Shown piece after piece: positions 24,258 to 31,929 of a stretch of DNA of 64,000 nucleotides. Source of the DNA: an uncultured Oscillospiraceae bacterium. GTDB taxonomy: Bacteria; Bacillota; Clostridia; Oscillospirales; Oscillospiraceae. The stretch covers positions 62,001 to 126,000 of the forward strand of contig CAJULM010000001.1 in the NCBI GenBank assembly GCA_910587285.1. The letters run 5' to 3'. A program made the position numbers and the translations under genes. The notes below the pieces were generated by a model. It was not told the DNA's origin, did no database searches, and saw only the letters and a program-made list of their open reading frames with translations. Within the stretch, counting starts at the first letter, position 1. The number at the start of each line of letters is the position of its first letter.

Positions 24258-26405
24258 TTATTGGGAGAGCCCGCCCACCACCGGGGGAGCGGCCCCTTCA
24301 ATCAAATGCGCCACCCGCTGATACGCCTCGCTCTGCTTCAGCGCCGCCACCGCTGGATCATTGGGCGAAAAGCGCTCCAGCATCGTGCGGATTTGCTCCG
24401 CCATGGCGTTCAACTCCTCGGACGGATTTTTTAGCGCCTCGGTGTTCTCCGCCAAAAACTCCACCATAGCCTTCGCACTCTCACAGATGGTCAGGCCCTC
24501 CCGCAGCAGGCGCAAATACCCCGCCGCGTCTCCCGCGTCCAGCGCGCGGAACGCCTGGACACAATAAACGCCAAAACGGTGAAGGGGCGGCAGCAGGAAC
24601 AGATTTTCCCCTGTCAGCGCCTCCTGGGCGTAGCACAGCGGCAGATAGGCCTCCTCCTCCTTCACAAAGGCACGGGTTAAAAGCATCCCCGTCTCTGCGT
24701 CGATCTCCTTCCAGGGGCATATCTTCAGCGCCGCCATACATAGTCCCCGGGCCCAACCCAGCGCCTGCCCGTTTTCCGGGATATCCGTTTCCACAACCCG
24801 CTTCACCAGGTCGAGCAGCTCGCCCTTCTCCCTGGCAATTCCTGCAATTAGAATATCCATCCGCTCAATGGTCAGCGGGCGGCCCTGGAGCGGAAAGCGC
24901 ACCCCGCACGTCAGCGCATGGTATAGCGCATGGGCCGGCAGGTTTTCCAGCCTGTCAACCCCGCCCAGCAGCGTTTCCAGTGCGGAACTATCCTCTACCG
25001 GCAGCATTTCCGCCGCAATTCCCAGCTCACACTTGCCCCCCAGCGGCAGGAACGCGGCATACGCATGGCGGATGACATCTTCCGCCGCTTCCTCGCGGCG
25101 AATGAACGCCCCCTCAAACATCTCCGCGCCCACCTGGAGGAATTTGGCCCGGCGCTGATCCGCCTGCTCCTGGGTGGGACGCGGCCGGCCGATTTCCTCC
25201 CAAAGCCGCAGCAGCAGCGGAGCGGTGTCCGCGCTGTAGTGGCTGTGCACGTTGCAGAGATTGCGCACACAGTCCCCCACCTGCTTGGCGTTCATCTCGC
25301 TGCCATTCAGCGATTCCATCAGCTGTAGGCACTTCTCCGGCTGATTTTCATGGAGATAGCCGGAGGCCAGCACCGTAGCCACGCTGAGCTTGCTGTGCAC
25401 GTCGGTCTTGTTCAAGGAGCTGGCTAAAATATCGCCCCGGTTGAAGCGCCCCGCCTCGTAATCGGCGACCCCTTGCAGATACCGCTCTCCCCAGCAGATG
25501 GCCCCTGCGTAGTCGTCCTTATTCCAGGCCACTCCAAACGCGAAATAGGCGATTTCCACCCGGACGAAGATGGACTCAGGGAACAGGGCCGCCGCCTTAT
25601 CAATCCACTCCTCCAGCTCCGGCCGCTGCTTGGAAATGGCGTAACGCACCGCATAGCGGTAAATCGGCGGACCAAACAGCTCCCACTGCCTCCATTTTTC
25701 ATCCACCCCGGCCATGGCCCGGCGCAGGTAGTCCTCCTGCTCCGGCATATTGTCACCGGATTCAATACATTGGGTCAGGATAATCAGGTTATTCGGGTCC
25801 CGCCCCAGCTGCTCTTGCAACAGCTTCATATTTCTTTTTTGCTTTTCCTTCTCTTTCGCGGTATCCTGAAACACGTATCCATCGTGATGAAAAATCGCCC
25901 CAGAAATCAACAAAGTTTTTAAATCGCCCTCATACGGCCAGTGCTCATGAATGGCTCCCTCATACCGCATACCAGTGGACAGCCGCAGCAGACGCACCCC
26001 CAGAAAATCAGCGTAGCTCCCGCCTGCTTCCAGCTCCAGTGTATTATAATTGCGAATGATAACCCCGCCAAAATCAAATTCATGCTGCGCAGTAAGGAAT
26101 GTGACAAATCCTTGAATGTCAGCACCCACCCACTCGTCGCAGTCGATGGTCATGTACCACTTCCCGGAACAGCGCTCCATCACCGCGTTGCGGGCGGCGG
26201 AGAAATCGTTTACCCAGGGAAAGTCAAACAAAATATCCGCGTACCGCTCCGCCACGGCCCGGCTTCCGTCCGTGGCCCCGGTGTCCGCCATCACCACTTC
26301 GCAGGGCAGGGCGTCCCGCAGGGGCTGGAGGGACTTCAAGCACCGCTCCAGACAGCGAATTTCGTTTTTAAAAATAATACCGATGGACAGCAGGGGGGTT
26401 GACAT
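24258..26405 (-). CDS. Family 2 glycosyltransferase with long helical C-terminal region
   Basis: 715 residues. The N-terminal ~230 are a GT-A glycosyltransferase: LSIGIIFKNEIRCLERCL, VVMADTGATDGS, FSAARNAVMERCSGKWYM and DCDEW (the DxD-type metal site). The rest is a long alpha-helical, probably TPR-like region. Such SunS/TPR glycosyltransferases often sit beside flagellin genes and glycosylate flagellin on Ser/Thr. The ATG at 26403-26405 has AAAAGGAG in front; in-frame codons further upstream fall in the flagellin terminator and are not credible. It is the first gene of the operon below flagellin. Confidence 0.85.
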   Translation of the reverse strand: MSTPLLSIGIIFKNEIRCLERCLKSLQPLRDALPCEVVMADTGATDGSRAVAERYADILFDFPWVNDFSAARNAVMERCSGKWYMTIDCDEWVGADIQGFVTFLTAQHEFDFGGVIIRNYNTLELEAGGSYADFLGVRLLRLSTGMRYEGAIHEHWPYEGDLKTLLISGAIFHHDGYVFQDTAKEKEKQKRNMKLLQEQLGRDPNNLIILTQCIESGDNMPEQEDYLRRAMAGVDEKWRQWELFGPPIYRYAVRYAISKQRPELEEWIDKAAALFPESIFVRVEIAYFAFGVAWNKDDYAGAICWGERYLQGVADYEAGRFNRGDILASSLNKTDVHSKLSVATVLASGYLHENQPEKCLQLMESLNGSEMNAKQVGDCVRNLCNVHSHYSADTAPLLLRLWEEIGRPRPTQEQADQRRAKFLQVGAEMFEGAFIRREEAAEDVIRHAYAAFLPLGGKCELGIAAEMLPVEDSSALETLLGGVDRLENLPAHALYHALTCGVRFPLQGRPLTIERMDILIAGIAREKGELLDLVKRVVETDIPENGQALGWARGLCMAALKICPWKEIDAETGMLLTRAFVKEEEAYLPLCYAQEALTGENLFLLPPLHRFGVYCVQAFRALDAGDAAGYLRLLREGLTICESAKAMVEFLAENTEALKNPSEELNAMAEQIRTMLERFSPNDPAVAALKQSEAYQRVAHLIEGAAPPVVGGLSQ

Positions 26406-26479
26406 GGCAAATCTCTCCTTTTCACGCTGGGGCGTATGGAGAAAACGCTGAACTTCAACAGCTTCCCCATGCGTCCCAT

Positions 26480-26512
26480 AAAAAAACGGGGGCGGGCCGA
26501 AGCCCGCCCCCG
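26480..26512 (-). terminator. Flagellin gene terminator
   Basis: Minus-strand 11-bp GC-rich hairpin (26502-26512 / 26487-26497, 4-nt loop) followed by T7 (26480-26486). It lies 165 nt after the flagellin stop. The stretch 26513-26677 between them shows no gene or motif I can name, and makes an unusually long 3' untranslated region. Confidence 0.88.
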
Positions 26513-26677
26513 CTGTTGTGGGTCTATGCGGTTTTTCCAAGAACTGCGGCGTTATCACGCCTCGCCTGTTCGCGACGCGCGGCTTCCCTTCGACTCGGGC
26601 TGGTCTGCGGGCCGCTACGCCGCCCTGCGCTCGCCCTCGCTCCGGTCCATCCGTGCTGCTCACGACGGCTCGGACGC

Positions 26678-28432
26678 TTACTGCAGCAGCTGCAGCACGC
26701 CCTGAGGCACCTGGTTGGCCTGAGCCAGCATGGCCTGAGCGGACTGGATCAGGATGTTGTTCTTGGTGTAGGCCATCATTTCCTCGGCCACGTCCACGTC
26801 GCGGATGGTGGACTCGGCGTCCTGGATGTTCTCGGTCATGACGGACAGGTTGTTGATGGTGTGGTCCAGACGGTTCTGGGTGGCGCCCAGAGTACCACGC
26901 ACGTCGGACACGGTGTTGATGGCGGCCTTGATCTTGTCCACGGCGGTGGCGGCGCTGGCCTGGTCGGCAATGCTGATGTCGCCGATGCCCAGGGAATTCA
27001 CGTGCATATCGCCCAGGCTGACCTTCAGCTGGTTGTAGCTGTCGGCGGTGTCGCCGATCTGGAGGGTCAGGCCCTTGCCGCTGCCAGTGGCAGCCTTCAC
27101 GGTCTTGGCGGCGAAGGTGCCGGTCTGAATCTGCTTCTGAATGCCATTGCCAGTGCTCAGGTCGGCGTCCCCGTCATAGGTGGACTTCTCCTGGAAGGTC
27201 AGCTTGCCGCCGGCCGTATCCTGGCCCACGGTGAACATCTTGTTGTCCTTGGCGGCCACAGTCAGACGGTCGAGGGCCTCCTTCAGCGCATCGCCCTGGG
27301 GCGCCAGAGCATCCTGGAGGACACCATTGTCGTCCACGAGGTCGCTGATATCCACGGCCTTGTAGTCGGCACCGGCAGCCTTCACCGCCTCCAGGGTCTC
27401 CTTCGTGCTGGCGAACACGTAGTTGGTGCCGCCGATGGAGATGGTCATGCCGTCCTTAATATCGGTGTCTTGAAGCGCAGTCTTGGTCACGGTGTTGGCC
27501 AGGATCGCCTCCACCTTGGGACCGCCAGCCTCGATGACCTGGGTGCCCAGGTTCACCGTGCCGCTGTCATTGGTGCCGTCGGGGCTGATTACTTCAACGT
27601 CAAAGTTGCCGGCGAAGCTGGCGGCGGTGGTCATCTTCAGCCCGGTCTTGTCCATCTCGAACACCAGCTTGGAACCGTCGCTGGTGACATTGTAGGTCAC
27701 GCCGTTGATCTTCACGCTGGTATTATCGCCCGCCAGCGCCTCGGCCAGCTTGTCACCACTCAGAGCGCCGTTGGCGGCCAGCTGAGTGCTGATCTCGGCA
27801 CCGCCCACGCTGATGCCAACCTTGCCAGCGACAGTGGAAGCGAAGGACACATTCTCCAGCTCGACCACGAACTTTGTACCCACAGCGTCCCGGCCATCCT
27901 GGTGAACCATGGTGCTGGTGCCAAGATCGCCAATATCCGTGCTGCCCTTCAGATCGAAAATGGCCAGCGCAGCCTTGTTGTCGATGGTATACTCCACCTT
28001 GTCGGCCTCCATGGAGCCGTCAAACAGCTTGATGCCGTTGAAGTTGGAGGAGTCGGCGATGCGGTTGATCTCGGAGCGGAGCTGGTCCATCTCCTTCTGC
28101 ATCTGGGCGCGGTCGGTGGTGTTGTCGTAGGTGCCGTTGGCGGACTGGGTGGCCAGCTCCACCATACGGTTGAGCATATCGTGAACCTCAGTCAGAGCGC
28201 CCTCAGCGGTCTGCACCAGGGAGATGCCGTCCTTCGCGTTCTTCTGGGCGGTCTCCAGGCCGGTGATCTGGGCGCGCATCTTCTCGGAGATGGCCAGACC
28301 GGCGGCGTCGTCACCGGCGCGGTTGATCTTGTAACCGGAGGAGAGCTTCTCCAGGTTCTTCTTCATCGCGGAGACGTTGTTGGTGTAGTTCCGGTAGGCA
28401 CTCATGGCCATAATATTGTGCTGAATACGCAT
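26678..28432 (-). CDS. hag: Flagellin
   Basis: A 584-residue flagellin, exported through the flagellar type III apparatus and polymerised into the filament. The N-terminal D0/D1 region is classic (MRIQHNIMAMSAYRNYTNN, LSSGYKINRAGDDAAGLAIS, NAKDGISLVQTAEGAL), as is the C-terminal D1/D0 (LGATQNRLDHTINNLSVMTENIQDAESTIRD at the end, then MLAQANQVPQGVLQLLQ; only parts quoted). The ~300-residue centre is rich in Thr, Ser and Asp and would face outwards, offering sites for O-glycans. The ATG at 28430-28432 has AAAGGAG in front; in-frame codons upstream lack a ribosome site. A sigma-D promoter and structured leader lie upstream. Confidence 0.95.
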   Translation of the reverse strand: MRIQHNIMAMSAYRNYTNNVSAMKKNLEKLSSGYKINRAGDDAAGLAISEKMRAQITGLETAQKNAKDGISLVQTAEGALTEVHDMLNRMVELATQSANGTYDNTTDRAQMQKEMDQLRSEINRIADSSNFNGIKLFDGSMEADKVEYTIDNKAALAIFDLKGSTDIGDLGTSTMVHQDGRDAVGTKFVVELENVSFASTVAGKVGISVGGAEISTQLAANGALSGDKLAEALAGDNTSVKINGVTYNVTSDGSKLVFEMDKTGLKMTTAASFAGNFDVEVISPDGTNDSGTVNLGTQVIEAGGPKVEAILANTVTKTALQDTDIKDGMTISIGGTNYVFASTKETLEAVKAAGADYKAVDISDLVDDNGVLQDALAPQGDALKEALDRLTVAAKDNKMFTVGQDTAGGKLTFQEKSTYDGDADLSTGNGIQKQIQTGTFAAKTVKAATGSGKGLTLQIGDTADSYNQLKVSLGDMHVNSLGIGDISIADQASAATAVDKIKAAINTVSDVRGTLGATQNRLDHTINNLSVMTENIQDAESTIRDVDVAEEMMAYTKNNILIQSAQAMLAQANQVPQGVLQLLQ

Positions 28433-28611
28433 GAAAATTTGACTCCTTTCGTCTATTAATGTGCCCCTAAGAATCCTTTCCTGAGGCACAGGTCTGTGGT
28501 GCGCCGCTTCCCGGTATCCGGCCGGACTGCCGGTACACGGCGCGCTGACTATATTTCAACCGGCTCGTCAGCCGTTTGAAACCGAACGCCGCCCTTCCGC
28601 ACAGCGGAAGC

Positions 28612-28643
28612 GAACAAAACATATAGGTTTTGTTCCTCCCTGT
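28612..28643 (-). promoter_or_regulatory. Inverted repeat and candidate CsrA site in the flagellin leader
   Basis: A perfect 9-bp inverted repeat (28612-28620 / 28627-28635, GAACAAAAC with its complement) lies in the predicted flagellin 5' leader. On the transcript it is preceded by ACAGGGAGG (28635-28643), close to the CsrA target ACANGGANG. TATAGGTTTTGTTC occurs again at 28749-28762, upstream of the promoter. Confidence 0.45.
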
Positions 28644-28672
28644 TCGCGCTCTGCGGCGGGCTGTTCACTTAC

Positions 28673-28700
28673 TTATTCGGCAGGCTTTTCGAAAAGTTTA
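28673..28700 (-). promoter_or_regulatory. Sigma-D (sigma-28) flagellar promoter
   Basis: On the minus strand TAAA (28697-28700), 15-bp spacer, GCCGAATAA (28673-28681), which fits the sigma-28 consensus TAAA-N15-GCCGATAA. It gives a ~235-nt leader to the flagellin start. Confidence 0.8.
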
Positions 28701-28783
28701 GCCCATATGAGAAAATTTTTCGGTCTCCGCCCCATTCGTTCAAAAACTATAGGTTTTGTTCTCTCCTCTTTTAAAAGATAAAT

Positions 28784-28818
28784 AAAAAGCCCGCTGAAAC
28801 CAGTTCAGCAGGCTTTTT
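28784..28818. terminator. Terminator of the OmpR-type regulator gene
   Basis: 15-bp stem (28784-28798 / 28804-28818) with one wobble position, five A on one side and five T on the other. It follows the minus-strand response regulator and can act both ways. Confidence 0.85.
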
Positions 28819-28902
28819 GCGTTCCATATTGTCAGTGCGTTCAGGCGGGAACGGCCCGCTCAGTGGAGCAGCCCTCGCCGGAGTAACGTCTCCCCGCCTT
28901 CC

Positions 28903-29586
28903 TTACACCACAAACCGATAACCCAGCCCCCGCACCGTCTGGATATGAACGGGCCGGGCGGGATCCTCCTCAATCTTCTGGCGCAGGCGGTTGATATATA
29001 CCATAATTGCGTTCTCGTCCACAATGGCCGAACCCCAGACCATGTCGTAGATCATGTCCTTGGTGAAGATGCGGTTCACGTTGTCCAGAAACAGCTTCAT
29101 GATGGCGTTTTCCTTGGAGGACAGCACGATCTCCGCCCCGTCCTTGTAAAACCGCAGCGTGCTGGTATCGTACCGGAAGGGCCCCGCGGCGATGACGCCG
29201 CCCGCTCCCGGCACCCCGCCCCGGCTGCGGCGGATCAGCGCCTTTACCTTAGCCCCCAGCGTGACCGGGTTGAAGGGCTTGGTGAGGTAGTCGTCCGCGC
29301 CGATGTCCAGGCCATAGAGGGCGTCATAGTCCTCCCTGCGGCCGCTGATAACGATAATGGGCAGTTTGATCCCCCGGCCCCGGAGGGTCTGAATCACCTC
29401 AAAGCCGTCCATTCCCGGCATATTCACGTCCAGCAGCATCAGGTCATAGTGGCCCCTCCCCGCCATCTCGATGGCCTCGCCGCCGCTGCGGGCCGCGTCG
29501 GACTGGATGCCGCTGCTTTTCATCACCTTGCGGAGCATGGTCAGCACCGCCTCGTCGTCGTCCACAATCAACACCGTATCCGCCAT
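28903..29586 (-). CDS. OmpR/PhoB-family response regulator
   Basis: 227 residues. The receiver domain has the acidic pocket DDDE, the phospho-acceptor in LLDVNMPGMDG (~residue 53), IVISG and KPFNP. Residues ~130-227 are a winged-helix DNA-binding domain (LSSKENAIMKLFLDN, NAIMVYINRLRQKIEEDP, IQTVRGLGYRFVV). It pairs with the histidine kinase encoded divergently 125 nt away. Because OmpR-type regulators bind direct repeats, the repeats at 31509-31542 just beyond the kinase gene are plausible targets; this is inference. Confidence 0.93.
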   Translation of the reverse strand: MADTVLIVDDDEAVLTMLRKVMKSSGIQSDAARSGGEAIEMAGRGHYDLMLLDVNMPGMDGFEVIQTLRGRGIKLPIIVISGRREDYDALYGLDIGADDYLTKPFNPVTLGAKVKALIRRSRGGVPGAGGVIAAGPFRYDTSTLRFYKDGAEIVLSSKENAIMKLFLDNVNRIFTKDMIYDMVWGSAIVDENAIMVYINRLRQKIEEDPARPVHIQTVRGLGYRFVV

Positions 29587-29640
29587 TCCGCCACACCCTC
29601 TTTACAGGAAAAAATTCCTATGCTAAAGTATTGTTTGCTA

Positions 29641-29670
29641 ATTATATCACATTGGCGGCCCTCGGCGCAA
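29641..29670 (-). promoter_or_regulatory. Promoter of the response regulator gene
   Basis: Minus strand TTGCGC (29665-29670), 18-bp spacer, TATAAT (29641-29646) with an extended TG. Leader of about 48 nt containing a small AGGAA/TTCCT inverted repeat. Confidence 0.65.
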
Positions 29671-29711
29671 GCCCCAGGCCGCCACCTCACACGGAAGGCG
29701 AGGGTTCTGCG

Positions 29712-31457
29712 ATGGAACACAAGCTCCGGGGAATGCGTCGCTTCCCCTTGATCCCCACTCTGGCCCTGGCGGTGATTCTCCTGGGGCTGCTGATTATGTC
29801 CAGCGTGTTCACCCAAAGCCAGCAGCTGCTAGTGGACGGGCAGGATGGACAGCTGTCCAAAACCGCTCAGTCGGTGGATAACAACATCATGGGCCATTTC
29901 GCCTGGTACTGCTCCGACCTGGAATACATTACCAGCCGCCGGGGCTTTTTGGCGGCGGAGGCCACCTATCTCAGCGGCGGCGGGGCGGATGACCTGCTCT
30001 ACTACCTTCGGGAGAGCCCCTTGCCTAAAACCGCCATGGTGGAGTCCATGCTGGTGGTGCGGGAGGGGGCGGTGATGCTGTCCACCGGGGACAGCACGGA
30101 CTACACTTTTCTGGCCCAGCTCGGGGAGATCGGAGCGGTGGGCATCTCCCTGTGGGCGGACGGCCTGGGGCGGCCCTACGTAGCCCTGACCCTGAAAAAA
30201 GCGGAGGTGGGCTATGCCGCGCTGATCGACGGTCAGGTCTTTTTCGCCATCTCGGAAAAGCAGACCGCAGCTGAGCAGAGCGACCGCATTTTTCTGCTGG
30301 ATTCCCAGGAGCGGTATTTCTTCCACCGCACCCCGGAGGGCATCCGCGTAGACGTTGTGGAGGAGCTGGACCCCACCGTCCACGCCAGCCTCTATCTCAT
30401 GCTGGCAGCCCAGCGTGCGGGGCAGCCCCAGGCCAGCTTTTTCCGGGCCGGCGGACAGTCCAGCGGGGGGAGCTATACCGCCCGGATCTCCATTCTCCCG
30501 GTCTGCGGCAACGAAAACAGCTGCTTCACCGTAGGCGTGGCCCGAAATTATGACGAGATTATCCGCCCCTATCAGTCCGCCGCAATCCAAATGGTGCTGT
30601 GCGGCGTGACAATCATGGCGGGGGCAGCGCTGCTGCTGCTGTTCCTCCTGCGCTCCCGCCGGAGTCACCGGCAGGCCCAGCGGGAGCTTGCCCTCCTCCG
30701 GGAAAAGGCGGAGGCCATGGAGCAGCTCAACACCCAGACCCAAGCTCTGGCCCACCGCCAACGGCTGGAGTCCATCGGCACCCTCACCTCCGGCATCGCC
30801 CACGACTTTAACAACCTGCTCACCCCCATCATGGGGTACAGCATCCTCATCCTGGAAAAGCTTCCCCCGGAGGACACCGAATCTTACGACAACGCCCTGG
30901 AAATTTACAACGCCTCCCAAAAGGCCAAGAAGATCATCTCCCGGCTGTCCAATCTGTCCCGAAAGGGCGCCCCGGGCGAGCTGCGCCCCGTCCGGCTGGG
31001 CTCGCTGGCGGAGCAGGCCTTGGAGGTGGCCGCCCCCGCCCGGCCCAAGGCCGTGCGGGTGGAGACAGGCTTCACCACCGGGGACGACCTGATCCTGGCA
31101 GACGAAACCCAGCTGTTCCAACTGACGTTGAACCTGGTGCTGAACTCCTTCGAGGCCCTGTCCGGGCGGGGAGGCACCGTGCGGGTGACCACCTTCTCTG
31201 ACGGACAGCACATTTCCCTCCGGGTGGCGGACAACGGCCCCGGCATCCCCAATGAGGTCAAGGACAAAATTTTCGACCCCTTCTTTACCACCAAGGGCTC
31301 GGGCAAGGGCATCGGCCTGGGCCTGGCCATCGTCCAGCAGATTGTGGAATCCCACGCCGGCTCCATTTCCCTGGAAAGCGCAGCGGGCCAGGGTACCGCC
31401 TTTACCGTCTCCTTCCCCGCCGCCCCGCCGGACGCCGGACAAGCGCCCCCTGTTTGA
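29712..31457 (+). CDS. Sensor histidine kinase with extracellular sensor domain
   Basis: 581 residues. Helix 1 (IPTLALAVILLGLLIMSSVF), an external sensor region (~45-285, likely a Cache-type fold), helix 2 (IQMVLCGVTIMAGAALLLLF), a coiled coil, then HisKA with the phosphorylated His in SGIAHDFNNLLTPIMGY (~364), and HATPase with NLVLNSFEAL, ADNGPGI and GSGKGIGLGLAIV. The HDFNNLL form is typical of kinases in the NtrB-like/hybrid group. ATG at 29712 has GGAAGGCGAGGG upstream. Divergent from its response regulator and closed by a terminator at 31462. The ligand is unknown. Confidence 0.9.
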   Translation: MEHKLRGMRRFPLIPTLALAVILLGLLIMSSVFTQSQQLLVDGQDGQLSKTAQSVDNNIMGHFAWYCSDLEYITSRRGFLAAEATYLSGGGADDLLYYLRESPLPKTAMVESMLVVREGAVMLSTGDSTDYTFLAQLGEIGAVGISLWADGLGRPYVALTLKKAEVGYAALIDGQVFFAISEKQTAAEQSDRIFLLDSQERYFFHRTPEGIRVDVVEELDPTVHASLYLMLAAQRAGQPQASFFRAGGQSSGGSYTARISILPVCGNENSCFTVGVARNYDEIIRPYQSAAIQMVLCGVTIMAGAALLLLFLLRSRRSHRQAQRELALLREKAEAMEQLNTQTQALAHRQRLESIGTLTSGIAHDFNNLLTPIMGYSILILEKLPPEDTESYDNALEIYNASQKAKKIISRLSNLSRKGAPGELRPVRLGSLAEQALEVAAPARPKAVRVETGFTTGDDLILADETQLFQLTLNLVLNSFEALSGRGGTVRVTTFSDGQHISLRVADNGPGIPNEVKDKIFDPFFTTKGSGKGIGLGLAIVQQIVESHAGSISLESAAGQGTAFTVSFPAAPPDAGQAPPV

Positions 31458-31461
31458 GCAG

Positions 31462-31500
31462 AGCTCCCGCCGTACTCCGGCGGGAGCTTTGTCTTTTTCT
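31462..31500 (+). terminator. Terminator of the sensor kinase gene
   Basis: 11-bp perfect stem (31462-31472 / 31478-31488) and a T-rich tail to 31500. Confidence 0.88.
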
Positions 31501-31542
31501 TAACAAATATTAAGGCGGCATATATATGCCATTAAGGCGGCA
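31500..31542 (+). promoter_or_regulatory. Promoter and 12-bp direct repeats before the Rnf-like operon
   Basis: ATTAAGGCGGCA occurs at 31509-31520 and again at 31531-31542, 22 bp apart (two helical turns). A possible promoter, TTAACA (31500-31505), 17-bp spacer, TATATG (31523-31528), overlaps the repeats, so a protein bound there could repress or activate it. Confidence 0.5.
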
Positions 31543-31575
31543 GTACTAAACTGGTCGAAAAAGGAGGCGGTTTTT

Positions 31576-31929
31576 ATGCTGGAGCATTTGGTGGAGGTGG
31601 TGCTGGAGGTGCTCATCCCCCTGTGCGAGATGATGGGCATCCTGGTCATCGCTGTGTCCACCCTATCCGCCTTTTGGCAGTATTTTCGGGGACTGCTCAC
31701 CCGCACCCCCGGCGATGTGAAGTCTCAGCTGGCCTCCGGCCTGGCTCTGAGCCTGGAATTCAAAATGGCCGCTGAGATTTTGAAAACCGTGCTGGTCCGG
31801 GACATGACCGAGCTGATGGTGCTGGGCGCCGTTATCATCCTGCGTGCTCTGCTTTCATTCCTGATTCACTTTGAAATGAAGCAGCATGATACATCCCAAC
31901 AAGAGACTTTAGGAGGAATCGCAAAATGA
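31576..31929 (+). CDS. DUF1622 family membrane protein
   Basis: 117 residues with two or three membrane helices (VLIPLCEMMGILVIAVSTLSAF, ELMVLGAVIILRALLSFLI). The stretch LASGLALSLEFKMAAEILKT is the conserved core of DUF1622. The function of the family is unknown. AAAAGGAGGCGG precedes the ATG. Its stop overlaps the next ATG (ATGA), which ties it to the electron-transfer operon; a role in membrane anchoring or assembly is possible. Confidence 0.85.
   Translation: MLEHLVEVVLEVLIPLCEMMGILVIAVSTLSAFWQYFRGLLTRTPGDVKSQLASGLALSLEFKMAAEILKTVLVRDMTELMVLGAVIILRALLSFLIHFEMKQHDTSQQETLGGIAK

Noticed and set aside
26399..28459. A 686-codon plus-strand frame opposite flagellin
   Set aside because: Antisense artefact of codon bias in a Ser/Thr/Ala-rich gene; rich in Gly, Val and His, no start context and no homology that I can see.
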